Assembly: GCF_003984645.1 (NCBI RefSeq)
Contig: NZ_RWKI01000006.1
Coordinates: forward strand, 1 to 64,000
Direction: 5' to 3'
Length of the DNA stretch: 64,000 nucleotides
Origin: Variovorax sp. MHTC-1
GTDB taxonomy: Bacteria > Pseudomonadota > Gammaproteobacteria > Burkholderiales > Burkholderiaceae_C
The notes under the pieces were generated by a model. That model did not search any database. It worked only from the letters and a program-made list of their open reading frames with translations, and had not been told where the DNA came from. The translations under genes and the position numbers were made by a program. Of the stretch, positions 16,977-24,349 are shown piece after piece; positions within the stretch are counted from its first letter, which is position 1, and each line of letters begins with the position of its first letter.

Positions 16977-18346
16977 TTCAAGCTTCTCCGCAGGTGATTC
17001 AACAGATCGACGCGCGTGATGAGCCCGTGGAATCCGGACTCGTCCGCGATCATGGCCACCAGGCCGCGGTCGAGCACGGCCTCCAGTTCGGCCAGGCTCG
17101 CACGAGACGGCAGAGTCTCGGGCACATCGGTCATCGCGCTCTGCACGTTCGAACGAAAGCGGCCGGCGTCCGCATGCACGGCCAGCAGCAGATCGGATTC
17201 GTCGATCACGCCGACCAGTTGCTCGCCTGCGAGCACCGGCAGCTGCGACACGTCGGCCAGCCGCATGCGCTGGAAGGCGGTGAGCAGCGTGTCCTCGGGG
17301 CCGACGCTGATCACGCTGCCGTCCTCGAAGCGGCGCGAGACCACGTCGCGCAGATCGCCATGGCGCTCGCGCGCGAGCAGGCCCTGGTCGAGCATCCACT
17401 GGTCGTTGTAGACCTTCGAGAGATAGCGCGTCCCGGTGTCGCAGACGAAGCTGACGACGCGCAGCGGCTTGGTCTGCGCGCGGCAGAAGCGCAGCGCCGC
17501 GGCCAGCAGCGTGCCGGTGGAGGAGCCGCCGAGGATGCCCTCGGCCCGCAGCAGCTCGCGCGCGGTGCCGAAGCTTTCCTCGTCGCTGATCGAATATGCC
17601 TGCTTCACGCCGGAGAGATCGGCGATGCCCGGGATGAAGTCTTCGCCGATGCCTTCGACCGCCCACGAGCCGGCCTCGCCCACCTTGCCGCTGCGCGTGT
17701 ACTCCGCGACCACCGAGCCCGCGGGGTCGGCCAGCACGAAGAAGAGCTGCGGCTGCAGTGCGCGGAAGTAGCGCGTGAGCCCGGTGATGGTGCCGCCCGA
17801 GCCGACGCCGACCACGATCGCATCCACGTCGTGCCCGCATTGCTGCCAGATCTCGGGGCCCGTGCTGGCTTGGTGCGCGAGCGGGTTGTCGGGGTTGTTG
17901 AACTGGTCGGCGAAGAAGGCGCCGGGGATCTCGCCGGCGAGCCGCGCGGCGAAGTCCTGGTAGTAGTCGGGATGGCCCTTGCCGACGTCGGAGCGCGTGG
18001 TATGCACCTCGGCGCCGAGCGCCTTCAGGTGCAGCACCTTCTCGGTCGACATCTTGTCGGGCACCACCAGCACCACGCGATAGCCCTTGGCGCGCGCCAC
18101 CAGCGCCAGGCCGAGGCCGGTATTGCCGGCCGTCGCCTCGACCACGGTGCCGCCTGCTTGCAAGCGCCCGTCGCGCTCGGCCGCATCGATCATCGACAGG
18201 CCGACGCGGTCCTTGATCGAGCCGCCGGGATTCTGCGACTCGAGCTTGAGGAACAGCGTGCAGGGGCCGGTGTCCAGCCGCGTGACCTGCACCAGTGGCG
18301 TGTTGCCGATCAGATCAAGCACCGCGGGTCGGGTTTCAGTCGTCAT
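16973..18346 (-). CDS. Cystathionine beta-synthase with C-terminal CBS domains
   Basis: 457 residues: an N-terminal fold-type II PLP domain (about 1-330) and a pair of CBS domains (about 340-455). The Schiff-base lysine is K45 (NPGGSIKDRVG), with the substrate loop TAGNTGLGLALVA and the phosphate loop GSGGTITGL. Catalytic half condenses homocysteine with serine to cystathionine; the CBS pair is the regulatory module bound by SAM in mammals (response in bacteria varies). The haem-binding N-terminus of the animal enzyme is absent. Start ATG follows AGGTGG. First gene of the reverse transsulfuration pair. Cysteine synthase is an alternative function, made less likely by the CBS domains and the partner gene. 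Confidence 0.9.
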   Translation of the reverse strand: MTTETRPAVLDLIGNTPLVQVTRLDTGPCTLFLKLESQNPGGSIKDRVGLSMIDAAERDGRLQAGGTVVEATAGNTGLGLALVARAKGYRVVLVVPDKMSTEKVLHLKALGAEVHTTRSDVGKGHPDYYQDFAARLAGEIPGAFFADQFNNPDNPLAHQASTGPEIWQQCGHDVDAIVVGVGSGGTITGLTRYFRALQPQLFFVLADPAGSVVAEYTRSGKVGEAGSWAVEGIGEDFIPGIADLSGVKQAYSISDEESFGTARELLRAEGILGGSSTGTLLAAALRFCRAQTKPLRVVSFVCDTGTRYLSKVYNDQWMLDQGLLARERHGDLRDVVSRRFEDGSVISVGPEDTLLTAFQRMRLADVSQLPVLAGEQLVGVIDESDLLLAVHADAGRFRSNVQSAMTDVPETLPSRASLAELEAVLDRGLVAMIADESGFHGLITRVDLLNHLRRSLK

Positions 18347-18390
18347 GTCGTCCACCTTGTGCAGTCGACATGATCGTAGTCGCCCTGCGC

Positions 18391-20907
18391 CTACTCCGCT
18401 GCGCGCCGCAGCGTGTCGACCACCGGGCGGCGCAGCACTTCGCGCAGGCCCCACCAGCCGGCCGCGAGCGCGAGCACGGCGCCGGCCAGCGAGCCGGCGA
18501 TCGGCACCAGCGGCGAAGCGGTCCAGGTGAAGTCGAAAACAAAGCGCGCCAGGCCCCAGCCGATCAGCGAGGCGACGATGCTTGCCAGGAAGCCGGCCAG
18601 CAAACCCACGCCCACGAGCTCGGCGCGCTGAACCTGGCGCAGCAGGCTGCCGCGCGCTCCGACGGCGCGCATCACCGCGAATTCGCGCGCGCGCTCTTCA
18701 CGCGTGGCGGTGACCGCCGCGAACAGCACCACGAGGCCGGCCGCGAGCGTGAAGCCGAACAGGAACTCCACCGCGCGGATCACCTGGTCCAGCACGCGCT
18801 GCACCTGGCCGATGGTGGCGCTCATGTCGACGTTGGTCACGTTGGGGTAGCTGCGCACCAGCGCGTTGTCGAAGCCCTTCACGTCGGGCGCGCGGAACGC
18901 GCCCATGTAGGTGACGGGCACATCGGGCAGCGCATCCACCGTGTACATGACGAAGAAGTTGGCATGCAGCGAACCCCAGTCGACCTTGCGCAGGGAGGTG
19001 ATGCGCGCATCGTTCTGCATGCCGCCGATGTCGAAGCGCAGCGTGTCGCCGAGCTTCATCCCCAGGGTCTCGGCCAACCCTTCCTCGACGCTCAGCTCGC
19101 CCGCGGCGCCGGGCTTCCACGCACCGGCCGTGACGACGTTGTGCGCCGGCGCCTCGGCGCTGGTGCTCAGGTTGAACTCGCGGTCGACCAGCCGCTTCGC
19201 GCGGTCGTCCACGTAGTCATCGGGCGAGACCGACTTGCCGTTGATGGCGACCAGGCGCCCGCGGATCATGGGATACCAGTCGAACTTCCTCACGCCGTTG
19301 TCGCGCAGGGTCTTCTGGAAGCTCTCGCTCTGGTCGGGCATGACGTTGATCACGAAGCGGTTCGGCGCGTCGGGCGGCGTCGCCTTGCGCCAGCTCGCCA
19401 CGAGATCGGTGCGCAGCAGCACCAGCAGGATCAGCGCCAGCAGGCCCACCGCCAGCGCGCTGACCTGCACCACCGCATAGGCCGGCCGCGCGGAGATCTG
19501 GCGCGTGGCCAGAACCAGCCAGCGCGGCGCGGTCGATTCGTTGACGCTGCGGCGCAAGAGCAGCACCGCGACCCAGCTCAGGAGCGCGAACACCGCCACC
19601 GCTGCGGCGAAACCGCCGACCGCGATCAGTCCCAGCTTCAGGTCGCTGCTGGCCGCCACCAGCAGGGCCGCGAAGCCGGCCACGCCGAGCGCCAGCACCG
19701 CGATCGAGGCCGGCTTCAGGTTGCCGACGTCGCGCCGGATCACGCGCAGGGGCGGCACCTGCGCCAGCTGCAGCACCGGCGGCAGCCCGAAGGCGAACAG
19801 CAGCGTGAGCCCCATGCCCAGGCCGAAGGCAACGGGCCAGAAGGTGGCCGCGGGCAGCGCGGTTTCGACCAGGCCCGCGAGCAGCAGCACGAAGACATAG
19901 TGCACGCTGTAGCCGATGGCGACGCCGAGCATGCTGGCGAAGAGGCCGATGGCGGCGAACTCGAAGGCATATGCCTGTGCGATGGTGCGCTGGCTCTGGC
20001 CCAGCACGCGCAGCATGGCGCAATCGTCGAGATGGCTGGCTGCGAAGCCGCGCGCCGCGAGCGCCACCGCCACGGCCGACAAGAGTGCCGCCAGCAGCGC
20101 CACGAGGTTCAGGAATTTCTCGGCCCGGTCCAGCGTCTGGCGCATCTCGGGGCGGCCGCTTTCGAAGGAGTCGAGGCGCAGGCCGCGCAGCTCGCCCTTC
20201 TTGATCGCCGCGTCGGCCCAGTCGCTGAAGGTCTTGACGGCGCGGTCCTCGCCCGCCACGGCGAAGCGGTAGCTGACGCGGCTGGCCGGTTGCACGAGGC
20301 CGGTGCGCGGCACGTCGGCCTGGTTGAGCATCACGCGCGGCGCGAAGCTCATGAAGCCGGCGCCGCGGTCGGGCTCGAGCGTGATGACGCGCGCGATGCG
20401 CAGGCCGGCGTCGCCCAGGAGCAGCGTGTCGCCCACCTTGAGCGCCAGCGATTCGAGCAGCGACGCATCGACCCAGGTTTCGCCCGGTGCCGGCACGTCC
20501 CGCGTCGGCCGACCCGGCACGCCGGGCTCGGTGCTCACCTGCAGGCTGCCGCGCAGCGGATAACCGTCCTCAACCGCCTTGAGCGCGACCAGCTTGCTGG
20601 CCCCACCCTGCTCCTCGCTCGCGCGCGCCATGGTCGGAAAGCCGTAGGTGCTCGCGTCCTGCAGGCCGAGGGCGCGCGCGCGCTCGAGGAAGGCCTTCGG
20701 CGTCGGGTTGTCGCTCGCCAGCACCGCGTCGCCGCCGAGCAGCTGGCGCGCATCGCGCTGCAGTCCGCCCTTGAGCCGATCGGCGAAGAAACCGACCGCG
20801 GTGAGCGCAGCCACCGCGAGCAGCACGGCCACGATGAGGAGCCGCAGCTCGCCGGCGCGCAGGTCGCGCCAGAGGGTGCGCCAGCCGAGGCGAAGGGAAG
20901 CGTTCAT
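18391..20907 (-). CDS. YbbP-like ABC transporter permease (FtsX/MacB family)
   Basis: 838 residues in two FtsX-type halves: a first membrane span near residues 22-42, a large extracytoplasmic domain, four spans around 265-400, more spans near 410-500, a second periplasmic domain (about 500-700) and a C-terminal group of three spans. This layout matches E. coli YbbP, partner of the ATPase YbbA and neighbour of lysophospholipase TesA. Expected role: an export or lipid/lipoprotein-handling permease of the inner membrane. No ATPase gene adjoins it here, so its partner must be encoded elsewhere. It starts 45 bases after the fdhD stop on the same strand. Confidence 0.88.
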   Translation of the reverse strand: MNASLRLGWRTLWRDLRAGELRLLIVAVLLAVAALTAVGFFADRLKGGLQRDARQLLGGDAVLASDNPTPKAFLERARALGLQDASTYGFPTMARASEEQGGASKLVALKAVEDGYPLRGSLQVSTEPGVPGRPTRDVPAPGETWVDASLLESLALKVGDTLLLGDAGLRIARVITLEPDRGAGFMSFAPRVMLNQADVPRTGLVQPASRVSYRFAVAGEDRAVKTFSDWADAAIKKGELRGLRLDSFESGRPEMRQTLDRAEKFLNLVALLAALLSAVAVALAARGFAASHLDDCAMLRVLGQSQRTIAQAYAFEFAAIGLFASMLGVAIGYSVHYVFVLLLAGLVETALPAATFWPVAFGLGMGLTLLFAFGLPPVLQLAQVPPLRVIRRDVGNLKPASIAVLALGVAGFAALLVAASSDLKLGLIAVGGFAAAVAVFALLSWVAVLLLRRSVNESTAPRWLVLATRQISARPAYAVVQVSALAVGLLALILLVLLRTDLVASWRKATPPDAPNRFVINVMPDQSESFQKTLRDNGVRKFDWYPMIRGRLVAINGKSVSPDDYVDDRAKRLVDREFNLSTSAEAPAHNVVTAGAWKPGAAGELSVEEGLAETLGMKLGDTLRFDIGGMQNDARITSLRKVDWGSLHANFFVMYTVDALPDVPVTYMGAFRAPDVKGFDNALVRSYPNVTNVDMSATIGQVQRVLDQVIRAVEFLFGFTLAAGLVVLFAAVTATREERAREFAVMRAVGARGSLLRQVQRAELVGVGLLAGFLASIVASLIGWGLARFVFDFTWTASPLVPIAGSLAGAVLALAAGWWGLREVLRRPVVDTLRRAAE

Positions 20908-20952
20908 GCCGAGACGATAGCCGAGCTGCCGCGCCCGGCCAAACCGAGGGGC

Positions 20953-21831
20953 TTAGGCGGCGCTCGTGAGGCGGGCGCCGGCGAGCTCCGGCTGCAGCAC
21001 CAGCCGCTCGGCCCCCGCATAGCAGACGAAGCGCTTGTTGGTCGCACGGCCGATCGCACAGAGGCCGACGCGCATCGCGACCTCGTGGCCCATCTGCGTG
21101 ATGCCGCTGCGCGAGACCACGATGGCCACGCCCATCTGGGCCGACTTGATCACCATCTCGCTGGTGAGGCGCCCGGTGGTGTAGAACACGCGGCCGCCCG
21201 CGAGCCTTTCTGCGGGCTGCATCGCGATCCAGCCGGCGATGGTGTCGATCGCGTTGTGGCGGCCTACATCCTCGACGAAGCATTGCATGTGCGCTTCGTC
21301 GCTGTCGCCGACGCCGAGCGTAAACAGCGCGCAGCCATGCACCGAACCGGCCGACTTGTAGGTGCTCTCCTGGAGCCGGATCACGTTGACGAGCGCATAG
21401 AGCTGCGCCTGCCGCATGCGCGTGCCGGGCAGCTCCAGCTTGTCGATGCCGGCCATCAGCTCGCCGAACACGCTGCCCTGGCCGCAGCCGGTGGTCACCA
21501 CCTTCTTGGCGGTGCGTTCCTCGATGCGGTCGATGCCGGCATGGGTCTTCACAGCGGCCGCGCCCACCTCCCAATCGACGGTGATCGATTCGACGTCGGC
21601 CGCCGACTCGATGAGCCGCTGGTTCAGCAGGTAGCCCAGCACCAGCAGCTCGGGCTGGGCGCCCAGCGTCATCAGCGTGACGAGTTCGCGGCGATCGACG
21701 TAGACCGTCAGGTCGCGCTCGGCCGGGATCGACACGACCCCGCGTTCTCCGTGCTCGTCGACGACCTCCACTTCGCGCGTGAGCTCGGCGCGGGCCGAGG
21801 TCAGGCGCGGAAGCGGCAAGGCGCGCGTCAC
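20953..21831 (-). CDS. fdhD: Formate dehydrogenase accessory sulfurtransferase
   Basis: Transfers sulfur from the cysteine desulfurase to the bis-MGD molybdenum cofactor of formate dehydrogenase, a step needed for activity. 292 residues. Family features are EVEVVDEHGERG at the N-terminus, the loop VVTTGCGQGSVFG carrying the reactive cysteine, GSVHGCALF, and VEDVGRHNAIDTIAGW. E. coli FdhD has a CxxC in the loop; here one cysteine is evident there. The start is the GTG at 21831, overlapping the upstream stop (GTGA). Last gene of the membrane formate dehydrogenase locus that runs from 31518 to here; it could also serve the second enzyme at 35-40 kb. Confidence 0.95.
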   Translation of the reverse strand: MTRALPLPRLTSARAELTREVEVVDEHGERGVVSIPAERDLTVYVDRRELVTLMTLGAQPELLVLGYLLNQRLIESAADVESITVDWEVGAAAVKTHAGIDRIEERTAKKVVTTGCGQGSVFGELMAGIDKLELPGTRMRQAQLYALVNVIRLQESTYKSAGSVHGCALFTLGVGDSDEAHMQCFVEDVGRHNAIDTIAGWIAMQPAERLAGGRVFYTTGRLTSEMVIKSAQMGVAIVVSRSGITQMGHEVAMRVGLCAIGRATNKRFVCYAGAERLVLQPELAGARLTSAA

Positions 21832-22229
21832 TGCTTCGGCGTGGGATTGACGGCCGCTGCGGGCTGGTTGGTGCTCGGCGGCGACGAGGCGTTGCCGGCC
21901 GGCGAATGCGCGCCCGACGCCTCGATCGGCTTGTCCTGAGGCGGCGTGAAGGCGAAGGGGCCAGGATCGGCGCACGCAGGCAGCGCCGGTCCCGGCGACA
22001 GCTGCTTGCCGGCCGCTGCCGCACTGGCGCGGTACCTGGCTGCAACCTGGTCCTGCACCTGGCACAGCTTGTAGGCCTCGACCTTGCCGGTCCATGCGGT
22101 CCTGGCCGCAGTCTCCGCAGCCTTGAGCTTGGCCTCGGGCGTGGACGGCGGCGCCGGCAGCTTGGCGAACGCGGTGGAGGCGGCGGCCAGGCCCAGGGCC
22201 AGGCCGCAAACGGTCAGCATTTTCTTCAT
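21828..22229 (-). CDS. Hypothetical exported protein in formate dehydrogenase operon (133 aa)
   Basis: Starts with a Sec signal peptide (MKKMLTVCGLALGLAAASTA, cleavage near AFA-KL). The mature part is short, helical in its first half (KLKAAETAARTAWTGKVEAY), has two cysteines (LCQVQ and ACADPG), and ends in a Pro/Ser/Asn-rich, probably disordered tail. Not a known domain to me. It overlaps the gamma-subunit gene upstream by 4 bases and fdhD downstream by 4 bases, so it is co-translated with the enzyme and is presumably a periplasmic partner or maturation factor of it. Function unknown. Confidence 0.75.
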   Translation of the reverse strand: MKKMLTVCGLALGLAAASTAFAKLPAPPSTPEAKLKAAETAARTAWTGKVEAYKLCQVQDQVAARYRASAAAAGKQLSPGPALPACADPGPFAFTPPQDKPIEASGAHSPAGNASSPPSTNQPAAAVNPTPKQ

Positions 22230-23443
22230 GAGGGGCTTCCTTCGACCCGAACGGTCTTCGCGGGCGCGGCGGCCGAGGCCTCGGCGCTGCGCTGGACGGG
22301 AATCTTGCCGGCAGCAACGTCGTCGTACCAGAGCTCGTGATGTTCGCGGGCCCAGGTCTCGTCCACATAGCCGTGGCGCATGGCGCTGTAGGCGCCCTTC
22401 ATGCCCAGCGTGCCGATGTAGATGTGGCCCATGATCATCGCCATCATGAGCAGCGTGGCCACCGCGTGGATCATGTGCGCGATCTGCATCTCGCCTCGCG
22501 TGTAGACGAAGCCCGGCAGCAGCTTGTCGAGGAACAGGCCCGAGCCGGCCACGATGCTGCCGAGCACGAGAATGCCGCCCCAGAACACCACCTTCTCGCC
22601 GGCATTGAAGCGGTGGGAAGGCACTTCCCTGCCGCCGAACAAGCCGCCGAAGTGGGCCAGCCACTTGAGGTCCGCCCTCGTCGGGAAGTTGTCGCGCACG
22701 AAGGTGATGAACATCAGGATCAGCGTGACGACGAACAGCGGGCCGACGAAGTTGTGCACGGTCTTCAGCGCGTAAGTCAGCCAGCCGAACAACGCGTGGC
22801 CTATCACCGGCAGCAGGAAGAACTGACCGAAAGCCATCACGAGACCCGAGACTGCAAGCACGACGAAGGCGGTGGCATTTGACCAGTGGGTGGCACGTTC
22901 GAAGGGCGTGAAGCGCTCGATCTTGCGGCCGGTTTCCGTGCCGTGCAGGCCGATCGCGCCGCGCGTGAAGTAGAAGATCGCGATCGCCAGCAGCACCACG
23001 AAGAGCAGCGCCGCGCCGTACGGAATGATCCAGTTGTTGCGCACCTGGCGCCATGCTTCGCCGGCGTTGGTGTAGCGCGAGCCCGGGTACTGCACGAAGG
23101 GCTGGATCAGGTTGCCGGCCTCGGGCGCCTGCGCACGCGGCAGGCTGCTGTAGCCTGTGACGCCCTCGCCCACCTGCCGCCACATCGGCGCGTTGTTGCC
23201 GGGCTGCACCTTGTTGCGCTCGGCATTGCTCTGGTTCAGGTAGTTGGGATCGGCGCTCGCCTCGGGCTTGACCTCGAAGATGTTCTGGCTTTTGATGCCG
23301 CCGGCCTGCTGCTGCGGAGCCGCAGCGGCGGCAGGCGGCTGAGCGACCGCGCCACCGGCGGCCGGGTTCGCAGCCTGGGCCAGGGCCGGGCCGGCAACCA
23401 GCGCAGCCATAAGGACCAGGGCGTTCAGAAGAGCCTTTTTCAT
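22226..23443 (-). CDS. Formate dehydrogenase gamma subunit, cytochrome b556
   Basis: 405 residues. A signal-peptide-like start (MKKALLNALVLMAALVAGPA) and a Pro/Ala/Gln-rich periplasmic extension lead into a span near residue 145 and a four-helix di-haem cytochrome b domain (about 170-360). Candidate haem ligands lie in FERATHWSN, KTVHNFVGP, QIAHMIHAVATL and MIMGHIYIG. It anchors the alpha-beta dimer and passes electrons from the beta subunit to quinone, as FdoI/FdnI does; the long N-terminal extension is absent from the E. coli proteins (about 215 residues) but usual in the longer family. Overlaps the next gene by 4 bases. Confidence 0.92.
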   Translation of the reverse strand: MKKALLNALVLMAALVAGPALAQAANPAAGGAVAQPPAAAAAPQQQAGGIKSQNIFEVKPEASADPNYLNQSNAERNKVQPGNNAPMWRQVGEGVTGYSSLPRAQAPEAGNLIQPFVQYPGSRYTNAGEAWRQVRNNWIIPYGAALLFVVLLAIAIFYFTRGAIGLHGTETGRKIERFTPFERATHWSNATAFVVLAVSGLVMAFGQFFLLPVIGHALFGWLTYALKTVHNFVGPLFVVTLILMFITFVRDNFPTRADLKWLAHFGGLFGGREVPSHRFNAGEKVVFWGGILVLGSIVAGSGLFLDKLLPGFVYTRGEMQIAHMIHAVATLLMMAMIMGHIYIGTLGMKGAYSAMRHGYVDETWAREHHELWYDDVAAGKIPVQRSAEASAAAPAKTVRVEGSPS

Positions 23444-23459
23444 GCAGCCTTCCTTCCGC

Positions 23460-23723
23460 TCAGTTTCTGACGTAGTCGTTCTGGCCGTTCTGCGTGCGCG
23501 TCTTGAGCTGCTGCTGCCAGGCGTTCTTGTCGCCCACCTTCCAGCCAGCAGCGGTGAATACCGTGCCCGCGTCCGTGTTCTGCTGGGTTCCGGTACTGGT
23601 ACCGGTCCAGGGCGCGGCATCGTACTTGACGCCTTGCGCGTTGGTCTGCGGCTTCTCGCCGCAGGCCGCCAGCAGCACCGCGGCCGAGCCGAGCGCCATG
23701 GTCAATGCCAGCGCGCGCTTCAT
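23460..23723 (-). CDS. Small lipoprotein in formate dehydrogenase operon (87 aa)
   Basis: A signal peptide with a lipobox (MALGSAAVLLAAC, Cys20) marks a lipoprotein. The mature 68 residues are polar, with the core AGWKVGDKNAWQQQLKTRTQ; no known domain. It lies between the beta and gamma genes, overlapping the beta gene by 4 bases, so it is made together with them. No membrane sorting aspartate follows the cysteine (next residue is Gly), so outer-membrane localisation is possible. I do not recognise a function; position suggests a subunit or assembly factor of the periplasmic enzyme. Confidence 0.8.
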   Translation of the reverse strand: MKRALALTMALGSAAVLLAACGEKPQTNAQGVKYDAAPWTGTSTGTQQNTDAGTVFTAAGWKVGDKNAWQQQLKTRTQNGQNDYVRN

Positions 23724-24340
23724 TTCGTGCCTCCGTTGTTCGGCGTGCCGGCCTGCTGCGAGCCATAGGCCGTGCCCCAGCCCCAGACTTCGGCGCCCTT
23801 GCCGCGATGCAGCACGCGGGTGCGGAAGATGTCGGCCACCACATCGCCGTCGCCGGCGAGCAGTGCCTTGGTCGAGCACATCTCGGCGCAGGCCGGGAGC
23901 TTCCCCTCGGCCAGGCGGTTGCGTCCGTACTTCTCGAACTCGGCCTGCGAGCCGTTGGCTTCGGGGCCGCCGGCGCAGAAGGTGCACTTGTCCATCTTGC
24001 CGCGCGCACCGAAGGTGCCTTGCGCGGGAAACTGCGGCGCACCGAAGGGGCAGGCATAGGAGCAGTAGCCGCAGCCGATGCAGACGTCCTTGTCGTGCAG
24101 CACCACGCCTTCTTCGGTGCGGTAGAAGCATTGCACCGGACACACCGCCATGCAGGGCGCGTCGGAGCAGTGCATGCAGGCCACCGAGATCGACTTTTCG
24201 CCCGGCACGCCGTCGTTGAGCGTCACCACGCGGCGGCGGTTCACACCCCACGGTACCTCGTTCTCGTTCTTGCAGGCCGTGACGCAACCGTTGCACTCGA
24301 TGCAGCGCTCGGAATCGCAGACGAACTTCATTCTTGCCAT
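23720..24340 (-). CDS. fdh3B: Formate dehydrogenase FDH3 beta subunit, iron-sulfur
   Basis: 206 residues of the DMSO-reductase/FdnH-type four-cluster ferredoxin family. Four cysteine groups are visible: CIECNGCVTAC, CMHCSDAPCMAVCP, CIGCGYCSYACP and the pair CTFC ... CAEMC. It transfers electrons from the alpha subunit's clusters to the cytochrome b gamma subunit. It lacks the C-terminal membrane helix of E. coli FdnH/FdoH. ATG at 24340, 9 bases after the alpha-subunit stop; a second ATG three codons on is possible. Confidence 0.95.
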   Translation of the reverse strand: MARMKFVCDSERCIECNGCVTACKNENEVPWGVNRRRVVTLNDGVPGEKSISVACMHCSDAPCMAVCPVQCFYRTEEGVVLHDKDVCIGCGYCSYACPFGAPQFPAQGTFGARGKMDKCTFCAGGPEANGSQAEFEKYGRNRLAEGKLPACAEMCSTKALLAGDGDVVADIFRTRVLHRGKGAEVWGWGTAYGSQQAGTPNNGGTK

Positions 24341-24349
24341 GGGATTTCC

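Noticed and set aside
18295..21939. A 1,214-codon open frame on the plus strand
   Set aside because: Shadow of the YbbP-like permease and fdhD genes; no recognisable domain, composition typical of antisense frames in high-GC DNA.
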